The position numbers and the translations under genes are program-made. From CADCTB01 sp963768975 (GTDB taxonomy: Bacteria; Actinomycetota; Acidimicrobiia; Acidimicrobiales; AC-14): a DNA stretch of 64,000 bases. The notes under the pieces were generated by a model. That model was not told the DNA's origin, did not search any database, and saw nothing but the letters and a program-made list of their open reading frames with translations. The stretch spans positions 1-64,000 of the forward strand of contig CAVYKB010000018.1 in NCBI GenBank assembly GCA_963768975.1. The letters run 5' to 3'. This document shows, piece after piece, positions 9,406 to 17,315 of the stretch. Position 1 is the first letter of the stretch. Each line of letters begins with the position of its first letter.

Positions 9406-10253
9406 CCCCACACCGGCGAGGGGTACCGGCCGGCGTCGACGAGGGACGCGATCTCCGCAGTCACCGCGGCGACGTCGTCCTTGTACGTCATGCCGAGGAA
9501 CCGCTCGGGCGTCGGGACGACCCGCACGGTGGCGTCGCCGTGGCGACGAAGGCTCCCGACGGCGTCGCCGATGAGGAACTCCGCCGCCGGGTCGTCGCCT
9601 TGTTCGGCGAGGAAGCGGTCGAACTCCAGTTGGAGGACTTTCCCGAACGAGGGCTGGAAGCCCCACAGGTTGGCGGAGATCAGCTCGTCGCCGGTGAGCG
9701 GAGCGCCCTCCTTGTTGGTGATGGTGCCGTCGACCTCTGCGATGTCGTGCATTTCGGTGATGGTGACGAGGGCCCCGTCCTCGACCTGGCAGACCCCTCG
9801 GGACACGCCACCGTTCGGAGACAGGGACTCCCGGAGGTTGAAGCCGACGAGGACATGGTCGTCGGTGTTCTCGGCCAGCGAACGGCCGAGGAGCTCGTAG
9901 GACTCCTGACCGTAGAAGTCGTCGGCGTTCACCACGCCGAACGCCCCGTCGACCTCGGCCGACGCACAGAGGAGGGCGTGGCCGGTGCCCCATGGCTTGG
10001 CCCGGCCCGGCGCCTCCTGGATCACGTACCGTACGGCCGCCTTGCTGCCCCATCCACCTTCGACGTGCTCGGCCACGGGGCCGTGGCTCTCCGGCGACAC
10101 CACGAACAGGACGTCGTCGAAGCCGTTGCCCATCGCGTCGTACATCGCGTAGTCGAAGAGCGCCTCGCCGGCCGGCCCGATGCCGGCCACCTGCTTCATC
10201 CCGCCGAAACGCGACCCACGGCCGGCCGCCATCACCACAAGTGTCAAGGGCAT
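9402..10253 (-). CDS. sugar-phosphate nucleotidyltransferase family protein
   Basis: A 283-residue NTP-transferase-fold protein that would join a nucleoside triphosphate to a sugar phosphate. The N-terminal signature LVVMAAGRGSRFGGMKQ is the nucleotide-binding loop, and GVVNADDFYG carries the metal-binding Asp pair. Further on, GFNLRESLSPNGGVSRGVC and FLIGDAVGSL match the substrate part of the fold. It overlaps otsA by 4 bp, so the two are co-translated. That suggests a role in supplying a nucleotide sugar for trehalose or a related glucoside, but the exact sugar cannot be read from sequence. The gene begins the operon; upstream is a degraded region. Confidence 0.85.
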   Translation of the reverse strand: MPLTLVVMAAGRGSRFGGMKQVAGIGPAGEALFDYAMYDAMGNGFDDVLFVVSPESHGPVAEHVEGGWGSKAAVRYVIQEAPGRAKPWGTGHALLCASAEVDGAFGVVNADDFYGQESYELLGRSLAENTDDHVLVGFNLRESLSPNGGVSRGVCQVEDGALVTITEMHDIAEVDGTITNKEGAPLTGDELISANLWGFQPSFGKVLQLEFDRFLAEQGDDPAAEFLIGDAVGSLRRHGDATVRVVPTPERFLGMTYKDDVAAVTAEIASLVDAGRYPSPVWG

Positions 10254-10289
10254 GGGTCAGGTCTACCCCCACGCGGCGCTCCGGCACCG

Positions 10290-10640
10290 GCATGGGGCCG
10301 GCGCCGAAGCGGGTCGCGGTTGTCGTCGGAACCCGCTGTGGCGGACGGGAGCCCTGGCCGCAGAAGCAGCCCGGCGCGTCTGGCGCACGAAGGCCACGAA
10401 GCCGGCGCCGAACAGGGCCAGGCCGAGCACGCCGAGCGCGACGTCAGAGCGATAATGCCCGCCGAGGCGGAGATGTTGCCCGCCCGGTCCGGCGTGGTCT
10501 CGGCCAGGACCATCCCGTCGACCCCGTTCTAGCCAAGCTGCACCGGGATCGTCGGGGCGTCACCCCGGCCCACGGCGAACGAGCTGCCGGTCGCGGTGAA
10601 GGTGTCGCCGGCCTTCCCGGCCGTGCTCGCATCTCTCGGC
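10290..10640 (-). pseudogene. relic of a secreted or wall-anchored Ig-like protein (C-terminal part)
   Basis: In one minus-strand frame, GDTFTATGSSFAVGRGD resembles the start of a bacterial Ig-like repeat. It is followed after an in-frame TAG (about 10530) by NGVDGMVLAETTPDRAGNIS and, after a frame change near 10450, by a hydrophobic helix VALGVLGLALFGAGFVAF and RQTRR, which looks like a C-terminal membrane anchor. No open frame or start codon links the pieces, and the 5' part would run into the oppositely oriented ATPase gene. I therefore call it a remnant. Together with the spacer on either side it fills the gap between 10254 and 10697. Confidence 0.4.
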
Positions 10641-10697
10641 AAGATTGTGGGAGAACGATGTCGTTTCCCCAGGTGCGTGCTGGGTACGAAGCGATTG

Positions 10698-11102
10698 ATG
10701 GCTACTGCGCGGTTCGCCCCTGAGCTCCGGAGCGCGAACGAGGCACGGCGGTTCATCGAGGCGGAGCTGCGGGCTGCGGGCGCAGGTGAGGACACCCTCT
10801 GCCACGCTGCGCTTCTGGTCACCGAGCTCGTCACCAATGCGGCCCGTCACGCGCAAAGCGCCGTTGACGTGACCATCGCCGGCGTGGACGGCCGCGTCCG
10901 CATCGAGGCACACGACGACAGCAGCGCCATCCCAACAGCACCACGGGTCAACTCCGAAACCCGGCACCGAGGGGTTCAGCTCATCGAGGACTTGTCCGTG
11001 GGCTGGGGAGTCGACGTACGGGGTGACCGCGGAAAGGTCGTCTGGTGTGAGCTGGCAAGTACGGGCCTCGCCCGGCTGAAGAGCGTGGCTCGCCCGAGCT
11101 AG
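10698..11102 (+). CDS. HATPase_c family ATP-binding regulatory protein (anti-sigma-factor-like kinase)
   Basis: A 134-residue GHKL ATPase domain of the RsbW/SpoIIAB-like 'HATPase_c_2' type. Such proteins bind ATP and phosphorylate anti-anti-sigma factors or bind sigma factors. The N-box is LLVTELVTNAARHAQ (Asn coordinates Mg), the next box is EAHDDS, and the last is HRGVQLIEDLSVGWGVD in place of the usual GRGLxIV. Start ATG 10698 is chosen because the family begins shortly before the A-N-E-A-R-R-F helix; an upstream ATG at 10596 would add a non-conserved tail. It stands alone; a STAS partner exists at 53076, but a link is only a guess. Confidence 0.85.
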   Translation: MATARFAPELRSANEARRFIEAELRAAGAGEDTLCHAALLVTELVTNAARHAQSAVDVTIAGVDGRVRIEAHDDSSAIPTAPRVNSETRHRGVQLIEDLSVGWGVDVRGDRGKVVWCELASTGLARLKSVARPS

Positions 11103-11163
11103 CCGGCGGAGTGAGTCAGGATCCCGCCCCGGGTCGCCGGCGTTCAAGCGATTCGAGCGTCGC

Positions 11164-11188
11164 CAAAAAGCCCCTGACCAGGGCTTTC
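11164..11188 (-). terminator. Rho-independent terminator of tRNA-Ser(CGA)
   Basis: On the minus strand the sequence AAAGCCC-loop-GGGGCTTTTT lies about 27 bp beyond the tRNA 3' end: a 7-bp G+C-rich stem followed by a T-run. A second, longer hairpin (AGGGCTTTCG/CGAAAGCCCT, 11179-11202) overlaps it and could compete or extend the stem. Confidence 0.75.
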
Positions 11189-11214
11189 GCGGTCGAAAGC
11201 CCTGTCAGAGCCGG

Positions 11215-11299
11215 CGGAGGGGGTGGGATTTGAACCCACGGTGACTTGCGCCACAACGGTTTTCGAGACCGTCCGATTCGGCCGCTCTCGCACCCCTCC
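11215..11299 (-). tRNA. tRNA-Ser (anticodon CGA)
   Basis: 85-nt class II tRNA. Acceptor arms GGAGGGG/CCCCTCC pair perfectly. The anticodon arm is ACGGT-CTCGAAA-ACCGT, giving anticodon CGA. A long variable arm (TGTGGCGCAAGTCACC region) identifies serine. The T arm is GTGGG-TTCAAAT-CCCAC. The discriminator is G and CCA is not encoded. Confidence 0.97.
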
Positions 11300-11312
11300 G
11301 AACCGGACCAGG

Positions 11313-11768
11313 CTAGCGGGCGGTACGCCGGCCGGCGAAGAACTCCGACAGCAGGGCGGCGCACTCGCCGGCCCGGACCCCGTGGGTGATCGGGACGTCG
11401 TGGTTGAGGCGGGGATCGGAGCAGAGGTTGTAGAGGGACCCGCAGGCGCCGGCCCTCGGATCGGCAGCCCCGAACACCAGCCGGCCAACGCGAGCGGCGA
11501 CCAGGGCCCCGGCGCACATGGGGCAGGGCTCAAGCGTAACGACCAGGGTGACGTCGCCCAGGCGCCAGCCTCCGACGACCGACGCGGCCGCCCGGAGGAC
11601 CAGCAGTTCGGCATGGGCGGTGGGGTCGCCCAGCTGCTCCCGGCGGTTGTGGTCGGCGGCGACGACCACGCCGGCGACCAGGGCCACGGCCCCGACCGGG
11701 ACGTCGTCATGCTCGACAGCGCTTCTCGCTTCGGCCAGGGCCAGGGCCATCGCGTCGTCCTCGGTCAC
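11313..11768 (-). CDS. tadA: tRNA-specific adenosine deaminase
   Basis: Converts A34 to inosine in tRNA-Arg(ACG). 151 residues, the usual size. The zinc-binding deaminase motifs are present: DPTAHAELLVL with His ligand and proton-shuttle Glu, and LEPCPMCAGAL with two Cys ligands. The GTG start at 11768 leads into EDDAMALALAEA, the normal first helix. The gene sits between two tRNA-Ser genes and close to the SRP RNA gene, a neighbourhood common in actinobacteria, where tadA, tRNA-Ser, ffs and dnaX cluster. Confidence 0.95.
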   Translation of the reverse strand: MTEDDAMALALAEARSAVEHDDVPVGAVALVAGVVVAADHNRREQLGDPTAHAELLVLRAAASVVGGWRLGDVTLVVTLEPCPMCAGALVAARVGRLVFGAADPRAGACGSLYNLCSDPRLNHDVPITHGVRAGECAALLSEFFAGRRTAR

Positions 11769-11770
11769 CG

Positions 11771-11795
11771 GCCCACCCTCTCATCGAGGGTGGGC
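11771..11795 (-). terminator. hairpin between tRNA-Ser(GGA) and tadA
   Basis: Perfect 10-bp stem GCCCACCCTC-TCATC-GAGGGTGGGC located about 40 bp beyond the tRNA 3' end and immediately upstream of the tadA start. No T-run follows, so it may be a transcript-processing or pause structure rather than a true terminator. Confidence 0.5.
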
Positions 11796-11833
11796 CGGCG
11801 CACGCTGTTGATCGGTCGGCGGAGCCGATTGAG

Positions 11834-11918
11834 CGGAGGGGGTGGGATTTGAACCCACGGTGGATTGCTCCACACACGCTCTCCAGGCGTGCCGATTCGG
11901 CCGCTCTCGCACCCCTCC
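11834..11918 (-). tRNA. tRNA-Ser (anticodon GGA)
   Basis: 85-nt class II tRNA, nearly identical outside the anticodon and variable arms to the tRNA-Ser(CGA) 600 bp away, so probably an old tandem duplicate. Acceptor GGAGGGG/CCCCTCC. The anticodon arm CACGC-CTGGAGA-GCGTG gives anticodon GGA. Long variable arm and T arm GTGGG-TTCAAAT-CCCAC. CCA is not encoded. Confidence 0.97.
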
Positions 11919-11963
11919 CGGAGCCCAGAGGCTATCCTGACTGCTGGAGCCCGTCGTTTCACG

Positions 11964-12062
11964 CAGCGGTTGGGTCCTGCGCAACGTATCCCCGTGAACC
12001 GAGTCAGGGCCGGGAGGCAGCAGCTCTCAGCGGGCCGATCCGTGTGCCGCAGTCCAGCCTGG
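11964..12062 (+). ncRNA. ffs: signal recognition particle RNA (small bacterial 4.5S type)
   Basis: The diagnostic SRP domain IV is visible: GTCAGGGCCGGGAGGCAGCAGC (split around 12002-12023), with the asymmetric loop preceded by TGAACC. The flanks pair into a long helix: GCGGTTGGGTCCTGCG near 11965 with CGCAGTCCAGCCTGGCCGC near 12048. Binds Ffh to target membrane proteins co-translationally. The position next to tRNA-Ser and tadA is typical. End points are approximate. Confidence 0.88.
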
Positions 12063-12134
12063 CCGCTGCGTCGAGCGCCGGGCTCCGCCCGTCCGGGCGC
12101 CGGCCGCCGCCAGGAGATAATGTCGGCCGCGACT

Positions 12135-12165
12135 CAGCGCCGGGTATCCGCCGTACCCGGCGCTG
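12135..12165 (+). terminator. strong hairpin downstream of the SRP RNA
   Basis: Perfect 12-bp stem CAGCGCCGGGTA / TACCCGGCGCTG with a 7-nt loop, followed by GGTCCATTTTGG. It probably ends the SRP RNA transcript, although the T-run is short and interrupted. The rest of the gap to 12376 shows no gene; it contains A+T-richer patches near 12270-12350 and no motif I recognise. Confidence 0.5.
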
Positions 12166-12376
12166 GGTCCATTTTGGCCTTGTGCCCGGCCAGCGGTGTG
12201 GCCCCCTCCGTCGCGGCCTGCGAGCAGGCGAGGTCCACTTGTCGTTTTGGCAGGTGCCTCCCAGGGCGTCCGTAAACTGTGGATCAAGCTTTACTGAATC
12301 GTGGGGGCGAAAACCACCACCGGCTGACCACCGGGCGAACAATTTTCGCTGGGTCGGCGTTGTGCTCGTGTTGTCT

Positions 12377-14488
12377 TCAGGACGCGCCTGGCACCGACCG
12401 CAGGTCGGCGAGGACATCGGCAAGCTCGTCCAGCGAGAACGGCTTGCTCAGATACCCGTCCATCCCCGACGCCAGGCACTGCTCGCGGTCTCCGGCCACG
12501 GCATTCGCAGTGAGGCCGACGATGCGGGGCCGCCTCTCCGGCCACAGCCGGTGGATGGAGCGGCTCGCCTCCAGGCCGTCCATGTTGGGCATGCGCATGT
12601 CCATCAGTACGACGTCGTAGGCCTCCGCCTCGAGCGCCCGCAGCACCTCATGGCCGTCGGCGACGACATCGGCCCGGTGCCCGAGCCGTTCCAGGTAGAG
12701 CAGGACGACCCGCTGGTTGACGGGATTGTCCTCCGCCACCAGGACCCGGAGCTCACTCCCCGCCGGCCGCCGCCGGCTCTCGATCTCGGGCATCGGAGCC
12801 GCTAGTTCCGGCGCAGGCACGGACTCGATCGACACGGTGAAGTGGAACGTCGAGCCCGTCCCCTCCTCGCTCTCGACCCACATGCTCCCGCCCATCAGCT
12901 CGCACAGGCGCCGGCTGATGGCCAGGCCCAACCCGGTACCGCCCTCGCGCCGCACCATCGGCCCTTTGACCTGGAAGAACGGCAGGAACAGGTCGTCCCG
13001 GACGCCGGCTGGGATCCCGATTCCCGTGTCCCGCACGGAGAACTGGAGCTGTGTCCCGGAGCAGGCCGCCTCCACGAAGATGCCACCGGAGTCGGTGAAC
13101 TTCACGCCGTTGGACAGGAGGTTCACGAGTACCTGCCGGACCCGGGATGCGTCACCGACCAGCAGCGCCGGCACGTCGGAGCGGAGGTGGTACTCCAGAT
13201 CCAGGCCCCGGGCCTCGGCGGCCGGCGCCACCACAGCAAGGGCGGACCTCACACATTCGGCAACGTCGAAGGGCTCGCGCGCGAGCTCGGTGAAGCCCGA
13301 TTCGATCTTGGAGAAGTCCAGGATGTCACTGATCAGGCCCACGAGCGTCTGCCCGCTCGACACGACAGTCTCCGCCCAAGCCCGTTGCTCGGCGTCGAGG
13401 TCAGTCTCGAGGAGCGCGCTGGAGAACCCGAGTACCGCGTTCAGGGGGGTGCGGATCTCATGGCTCATGGTGGCCAGGAACAGGGACTTGGCCTCGTTGG
13501 CGGCAACGGCGTCGGCCCGGGCGTGGCGGAGAGAGCGCATCAGCACGCTCATGCGGGCGACGACCAGCACGAACAGGGCCGCCGAGGCACCGCCAATGAC
13601 CTCCAGGTGCTCGTTGTCGTCGGCCCCGCTCTCGATGATGACCAGCGTTGGCGCGATCAACACCACGGCGCCGAGCACCGCCAGCCGCCACGGGTCGCCC
13701 TCGAGCTCGGAGCCTTCATGCGCAGTCATGCCGGTGGCCATCGTCGGATGGAGGAAGGCGGTGCCCACCAGCACGAACCAGGCGACCCACAGCAGGAAGT
13801 ACGGCTCGATGTCCAGCGGCAACCCGGGCAGGACGTTGAGGAAGTTATGGAGCGTGTCGGCCGCAGCCAGGGCCACGACGCCGGCGGCGAGGAAGATGTG
13901 CGCCGGCGGCCGGCGCCCCCGGAGGAGCAGGAGGCGGACCGCCATCGTGACCAGGATGAGGTCCAGGACCGGATACGCCATCCCGATCAGGCGGTCGAGG
14001 CCAGGCGCAGTCGACGACACCACGGTCGGCTCGATCACATAGATCCACGACAGGAGGCCGCAGGCGACGGCGACGATCATCCCGTCGATCAGGCTGGCGA
14101 CGTCGCGACCAGGGTTCTGGCGCCGGATGAAGAGCAGAAACGAGGCGATGAAGATGGGGAGGTCGAGGAGGTAGAAGGCGTCGGCGATCGACGGGAACGG
14201 CCGTTCCGACTCCACGACCAGTAGGTAGAAGTAGAAGATCAGGTCGCCGACGAGGTACAGAGTCAGCGCTACACCGAACCAGTACGCCGGCCGGCGCCCG
14301 GCCCGTGGCACCCGGGCAATGCCTACCCACACGGCGGCCACGCTGACGACCGAGATGAACACGGCGAACATCTGGCCGAGCCGCTCCGACGGAATGACGG
14401 ACCGCACGGCCACGGCCGCCAGTCCCCCGGCGAGGAACCGGTTCCAGGTCAGCCACCTGAGCCGGGCGACGGCCTTCATCGTGCTCAT
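12377..14488 (-). CDS. membrane hybrid histidine kinase with C-terminal receiver
   Basis: 703-residue sensor kinase. The first ~290 residues are a series of hydrophobic helices (a membrane sensor of about eight segments, with no extracellular ligand domain recognised). The HisKA helix carries the phosphorylated His in MSHEIRTPLNAVLGFS (about His343). The ATPase boxes follow: NLLSNGVKF (N), DTGIGIP (G1), GGTGLGLAIS (G2). The C-terminal receiver has the acidic pocket AEDNPVN, phospho-acceptor Asp in VLMDMRMPNMDG (about Asp629), and SKPFSLDEL. Its start is only 4 bp from the divergent HPt gene. Hybrid kinases need an HPt to pass phosphate on, and one lies right there, so His-Asp-His-Asp relay to the regulator at 14887 is likely. 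Confidence 0.93.
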   Translation of the reverse strand: MSTMKAVARLRWLTWNRFLAGGLAAVAVRSVIPSERLGQMFAVFISVVSVAAVWVGIARVPRAGRRPAYWFGVALTLYLVGDLIFYFYLLVVESERPFPSIADAFYLLDLPIFIASFLLFIRRQNPGRDVASLIDGMIVAVACGLLSWIYVIEPTVVSSTAPGLDRLIGMAYPVLDLILVTMAVRLLLLRGRRPPAHIFLAAGVVALAAADTLHNFLNVLPGLPLDIEPYFLLWVAWFVLVGTAFLHPTMATGMTAHEGSELEGDPWRLAVLGAVVLIAPTLVIIESGADDNEHLEVIGGASAALFVLVVARMSVLMRSLRHARADAVAANEAKSLFLATMSHEIRTPLNAVLGFSSALLETDLDAEQRAWAETVVSSGQTLVGLISDILDFSKIESGFTELAREPFDVAECVRSALAVVAPAAEARGLDLEYHLRSDVPALLVGDASRVRQVLVNLLSNGVKFTDSGGIFVEAACSGTQLQFSVRDTGIGIPAGVRDDLFLPFFQVKGPMVRREGGTGLGLAISRRLCELMGGSMWVESEEGTGSTFHFTVSIESVPAPELAAPMPEIESRRRPAGSELRVLVAEDNPVNQRVVLLYLERLGHRADVVADGHEVLRALEAEAYDVVLMDMRMPNMDGLEASRSIHRLWPERRPRIVGLTANAVAGDREQCLASGMDGYLSKPFSLDELADVLADLRSVPGAS

Positions 14489-14492
14489 TACT

Positions 14493-14885
14493 ATGGCCCG
14501 AGTGGCTCCCGGGCGCGCTCGTCCAGCTCCCGCCGCACCGGCGGACGGGCCGGCTGTCGACGAGGCCGTCTTTGCCGAACTCGCCACGGACCTCGGCGCC
14601 GGCCACATCGGCGAGGTCTGCCGCCTGTTCCTGGACAACGCCACCGTCGCCGTCGACCGGGTGCGGCGGGCCTTGGACGCTGGCGATACAGCGGGGGCCG
14701 TCGACAGCGCCCACCGCCTGAAGTCATCCAGCGGCTTCGTCGGCGCCACGGCCCTGGCTGCGCTGTGTGCGGCGGTCGAGGCTCGGACGGCGCCGGCCGG
14801 CGCCGGCGAGTTGCTGGCCCAGGAGCTGCAGCGGGTCGCCGGCCATCTGGACCTCCTGGTCGAGCGGATATCGGGCGGAGCCTGA
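14493..14885 (+). CDS. histidine phosphotransfer (HPt) domain protein
   Basis: 130-residue four-helix HPt protein. The phosphorylatable His is in AHRLKSSSGFVGA (about His74), matching the HPt consensus HxLKGxxxxxG. An Ala/Pro-rich N-terminus of about 20 residues precedes the domain, so translation may really start at the GTG a little downstream. It would carry phosphate from the receiver of the divergent hybrid kinase to the response regulator. The stop is 1 bp before the next start (GTG 14887), indicating co-translation with the regulator. Confidence 0.85.
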   Translation: MARVAPGRARPAPAAPADGPAVDEAVFAELATDLGAGHIGEVCRLFLDNATVAVDRVRRALDAGDTAGAVDSAHRLKSSSGFVGATALAALCAAVEARTAPAGAGELLAQELQRVAGHLDLLVERISGGA

Positions 14886-14886
14886 G

Positions 14887-15603
14887 GTGGCAGCCAACGA
14901 CGAGCCGGGGACGATCCTCGTCGTCGACGACGAGCCGACCTTTCTGCACATGGTCACCACCCTCCTCGAAGGCGAGGGCCATAGGGTCGTACCTGCGTCC
15001 GACGGAGACGCTGCGCTCGCGGCCATCGAGGAGCACAGTCCGGACCTGATCGTGCTCGATCTCGGCCTGCCCGAGATGAGCGGCCTCGAGCTCCTGAGCC
15101 GCATCCGGCCCCGCATCGAAGTCCCCGTCATCATGGTGTCGGGCCGCGAGGCAGAGAGCGAACGGGTCCTCGCCTTCGACCTGGGCGCGGACGATTACGT
15201 CGTCAAGCCGTTCCTGCTCCGGGAGTTCGCAGCCAGGGTGCGCGCGTCCCTCCGGCGGGCCCGCATGACGAGCGACGCCGTCTACTCCTTCGACAACGTC
15301 GAGATCCGCGTCGGGTCACGGGAAGTCACCGTCGACGGCAAGCCGGTGCCGCTGAGCCGTCGCGAATTCGACCTGCTGGCCTACCTCGCAGCCCACGCCG
15401 GCCGGGTGGTCCCCCGAGAGCAGCTGCTGCGCGACGTCTGGCAGTCCTCGGAGGCATGGCAGGACACGGCGACGGTCACCGAGCACATCCGCCGCCTCCG
15501 GCTGAAGATCGAGCCCGACCCCGGCAAGCCCCGGTGGATCCGGGCCGTGCGCAACGTGGGCTACCGCTTGGAATCGGACAACCAAATACTCGTTGACGAG
15601 TAA
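14887..15603 (+). CDS. OmpR/PhoB-family response regulator
   Basis: 238 residues. The N-terminal receiver has VVDDEPTF (acidic pair), phospho-acceptor Asp58 in IVLDLGLPEMSGLELL, the MVSGRE switch Ser region and VKPFLLREF with the conserved Lys. The C-terminal winged-helix DNA-binding domain has LSRREFDLLAYLAAH, VVPREQLLRDVW and TVTEHIRRLRLKIEPDP ending in RNVGYRLE. It is the output of the phosphorelay encoded with the HPt gene and divergent kinase. Targets are unknown; the shared 4-bp divergent region makes autoregulation possible. The GTG start is taken because the upstream frame is the HPt gene. Confidence 0.94.
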   Translation: MAANDEPGTILVVDDEPTFLHMVTTLLEGEGHRVVPASDGDAALAAIEEHSPDLIVLDLGLPEMSGLELLSRIRPRIEVPVIMVSGREAESERVLAFDLGADDYVVKPFLLREFAARVRASLRRARMTSDAVYSFDNVEIRVGSREVTVDGKPVPLSRREFDLLAYLAAHAGRVVPREQLLRDVWQSSEAWQDTATVTEHIRRLRLKIEPDPGKPRWIRAVRNVGYRLESDNQILVDE

Positions 15604-15620
15604 TCGAGAAGGAGTATTCT
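15587..15620 (+). promoter_or_regulatory. promoter and palindromic operator of the PadR-ABC operon
   Basis: A near-perfect sigma-70-type promoter: -35 TTGACG (15593-15598), 16-bp spacer, -10 TATTCT (15615-15620). The predicted transcript start falls at about 15627, on the padR GTG codon, so the mRNA would be leaderless. The palindrome TACTCGT-TG-ACGAGTA (15587-15602) covers the -35 box and even the stop codon of the preceding gene. PadR repressors commonly bind such palindromes in their own promoters, so autorepression is a good inference. Confidence 0.7.
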
Positions 15621-15627
15621 TCGGACC

Positions 15628-16269
15628 GTGCCTCCCCGTAGCGCCCGGTCCAACCCCCTGGCTCTTGCCGTGCTCACCTGCTTCCTCGAACGGCCGATGC
15701 ACCCCTACGAGGTGGCGCAGACGCTGCGGGCCCGAGCCAAGCACGAGAGCATCCGGCTCAACTACGGCTCCCTTTACGGCGTGGTGGAGGCGCTGGAGAA
15801 GCGGGGGCTGATCCGAGCCCGGGAAACTGTGCGGGCCGGGCGACGGCCCGAGCGGACGATCTACGAGATAACCGACACGGGCCTCCGGGAGACGACCGAC
15901 TGGCTGTCGGAGCTGCTGGCAGCGCCGGTCAAGGAGTACCTCCAGTTCGAGGCGGCCCTGAGCCTACTGCCGGCACTGCCCCCCGAGGAGGCGGTCGCCG
16001 CGCTCCACCAGCGGCGCCGCACGCTGGAAATCGAGATCGCCACCCTCGACGGCGCTGTCGCCGCCGCGCGGTCCCACGGCATGCCGAGGCTGTTCGCCCT
16101 GGAGAGCGAGTACGTGCAGGTCCTGCGGCGGGCGGAGCTCGACTACGTGGAGCGACTGGCCAAGGACATCGAGTCCGGGGAGCTGACCGGGATCGACCAG
16201 TGGCGGAGCTGGTACGCCCCCGGTGGGGAGCGCAGCACCGATGAGAACACCGGTGCGACGGAGTCATAG
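15628..16269 (+). CDS. PadR-family transcriptional repressor
   Basis: 213 residues. The N-terminal winged helix contains the PadR signature: LALAVLTCFLERPMHPYEV, then YGSLYGVVEALEKRGLIRA and an ERTIYEITDTGLRE wing. The C-terminal part is helical and mediates dimerisation. These regulators typically repress multidrug exporters and release DNA when a toxic hydrophobic ligand binds. The two following genes are exactly such an exporter. The GTG start sits at the predicted transcription start. Confidence 0.93.
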   Translation: MPPRSARSNPLALAVLTCFLERPMHPYEVAQTLRARAKHESIRLNYGSLYGVVEALEKRGLIRARETVRAGRRPERTIYEITDTGLRETTDWLSELLAAPVKEYLQFEAALSLLPALPPEEAVAALHQRRRTLEIEIATLDGAVAAARSHGMPRLFALESEYVQVLRRAELDYVERLAKDIESGELTGIDQWRSWYAPGGERSTDENTGATES

Positions 16270-16292
16270 AAACACCGGGTCACAGGAGGGGT

Positions 16293-17315
16293 ATGGCAGC
16301 GATCATCGAAGCCCACGGGCTGACCAAGCGGTTCAAGACCACCGAGGCCCTTGCCGGCCTCGACCTCGTCGCCGAGCGCGGCCAGGTCACGGCGATCCTG
16401 GGACCCAACGGCGCCGGCAAGACCACGTTCATCCGCATGGTCGCCACCTTGCTGCTGCCCGACGCCGGCACACTGTCGGTGGCCGGCATCGACGCGCTCA
16501 AGGAGCCCGAGCGGGTCCGGCGGGCGATCGGGCTGGCCGGCCAGTCGGCCGCCGTCGAATCGGCGATGACCGGCCGGGAGAACCTCGAGATGATCGGCCG
16601 CCTCTTCGGGCACGACTCCCGCCAAGCCAAGGCCAGCGCCGGCGTGGTCCTCGACCTGCTCGGACTGGGCGACAGCGCCGACCGCCTGGCCCGGACGTAC
16701 TCGGGCGGCATGCGGCGCAAGCTCGACCTGGGCGCCAGCCTGGTCGGCGCACCCGAGCTTCTGCTGCTCGACGAGCCCACCACCGGTCTCGATCCCCGCA
16801 GCCGCAACGACCTCTGGGACGCCATCCGCGACCTCGTGGCCGCCGGCACCGACGTGCTGCTGACGACCCAGTACCTCGACGAGGCTGACCATCTGGCCAA
16901 CCGGATCGCCATCATCGACCACGGCAAGGTGATCGCCGAGGGCACGCCCGACGCGCTGAAGTCGATGGCCGGCGATGACGTGATCGAGCTCCACGTCGCC
17001 CGCATCGAGGACCTGGACCGGGCCATCGAGGTCCTCGCTCCCCTGGGCACCGGCGACCCCCGGGTCGACCGGCCGACGAGGTCGGTGGCCATTCCCGTCG
17101 ACAGGGGTTCGGCCCGGCTGCTCGAGGCCGTGCGGGCCATGGACACCCTGGGCTTGGAGGTCAGCGACATCGGCCTGCGCCGGGCGACGCTCGACGAGGT
17201 CTTCCTGAGCCTCACCGGGCGCCCGGCCGAGGAATCCCCCGAGGCAGACACCACCAACGACCGCCCACGCCGAGGCCGCAAGGCGAAGGCCGCAGCCCAG
17301 GAGAGCTCCCGGTGA
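16293..17315 (+). CDS. DrrA-like ABC exporter ATPase
   Basis: 340-residue ATPase of the daunorubicin-resistance (DrrA) type. Walker A GPNGAGKTTF (about residues 38-47), signature YSGGMRRKLDLG, Walker B LLLLDEPTTGLD, then the H-loop replaced by Gln in TTQYLDEAD, as usual in this subfamily. The ~110-residue C-terminal extension ends in a charged RRGRKAKAA tail. It powers the permease encoded by the next gene, whose GTG overlaps this stop by 4 bp. Regulated by the PadR repressor just upstream. Substrate unknown; the family exports hydrophobic drugs and lipids. Confidence 0.93.
   Translation: MAAIIEAHGLTKRFKTTEALAGLDLVAERGQVTAILGPNGAGKTTFIRMVATLLLPDAGTLSVAGIDALKEPERVRRAIGLAGQSAAVESAMTGRENLEMIGRLFGHDSRQAKASAGVVLDLLGLGDSADRLARTYSGGMRRKLDLGASLVGAPELLLLDEPTTGLDPRSRNDLWDAIRDLVAAGTDVLLTTQYLDEADHLANRIAIIDHGKVIAEGTPDALKSMAGDDVIELHVARIEDLDRAIEVLAPLGTGDPRVDRPTRSVAIPVDRGSARLLEAVRAMDTLGLEVSDIGLRRATLDEVFLSLTGRPAEESPEADTTNDRPRRGRKAKAAAQESSR

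Noticed and set aside
7792..9900. 702-codon open frame opposite otsA
   Set aside because: Antisense shadow: amino-acid composition is His/Val/Asp-rich and lacks motifs, while the other strand encodes a clear GT20 enzyme.
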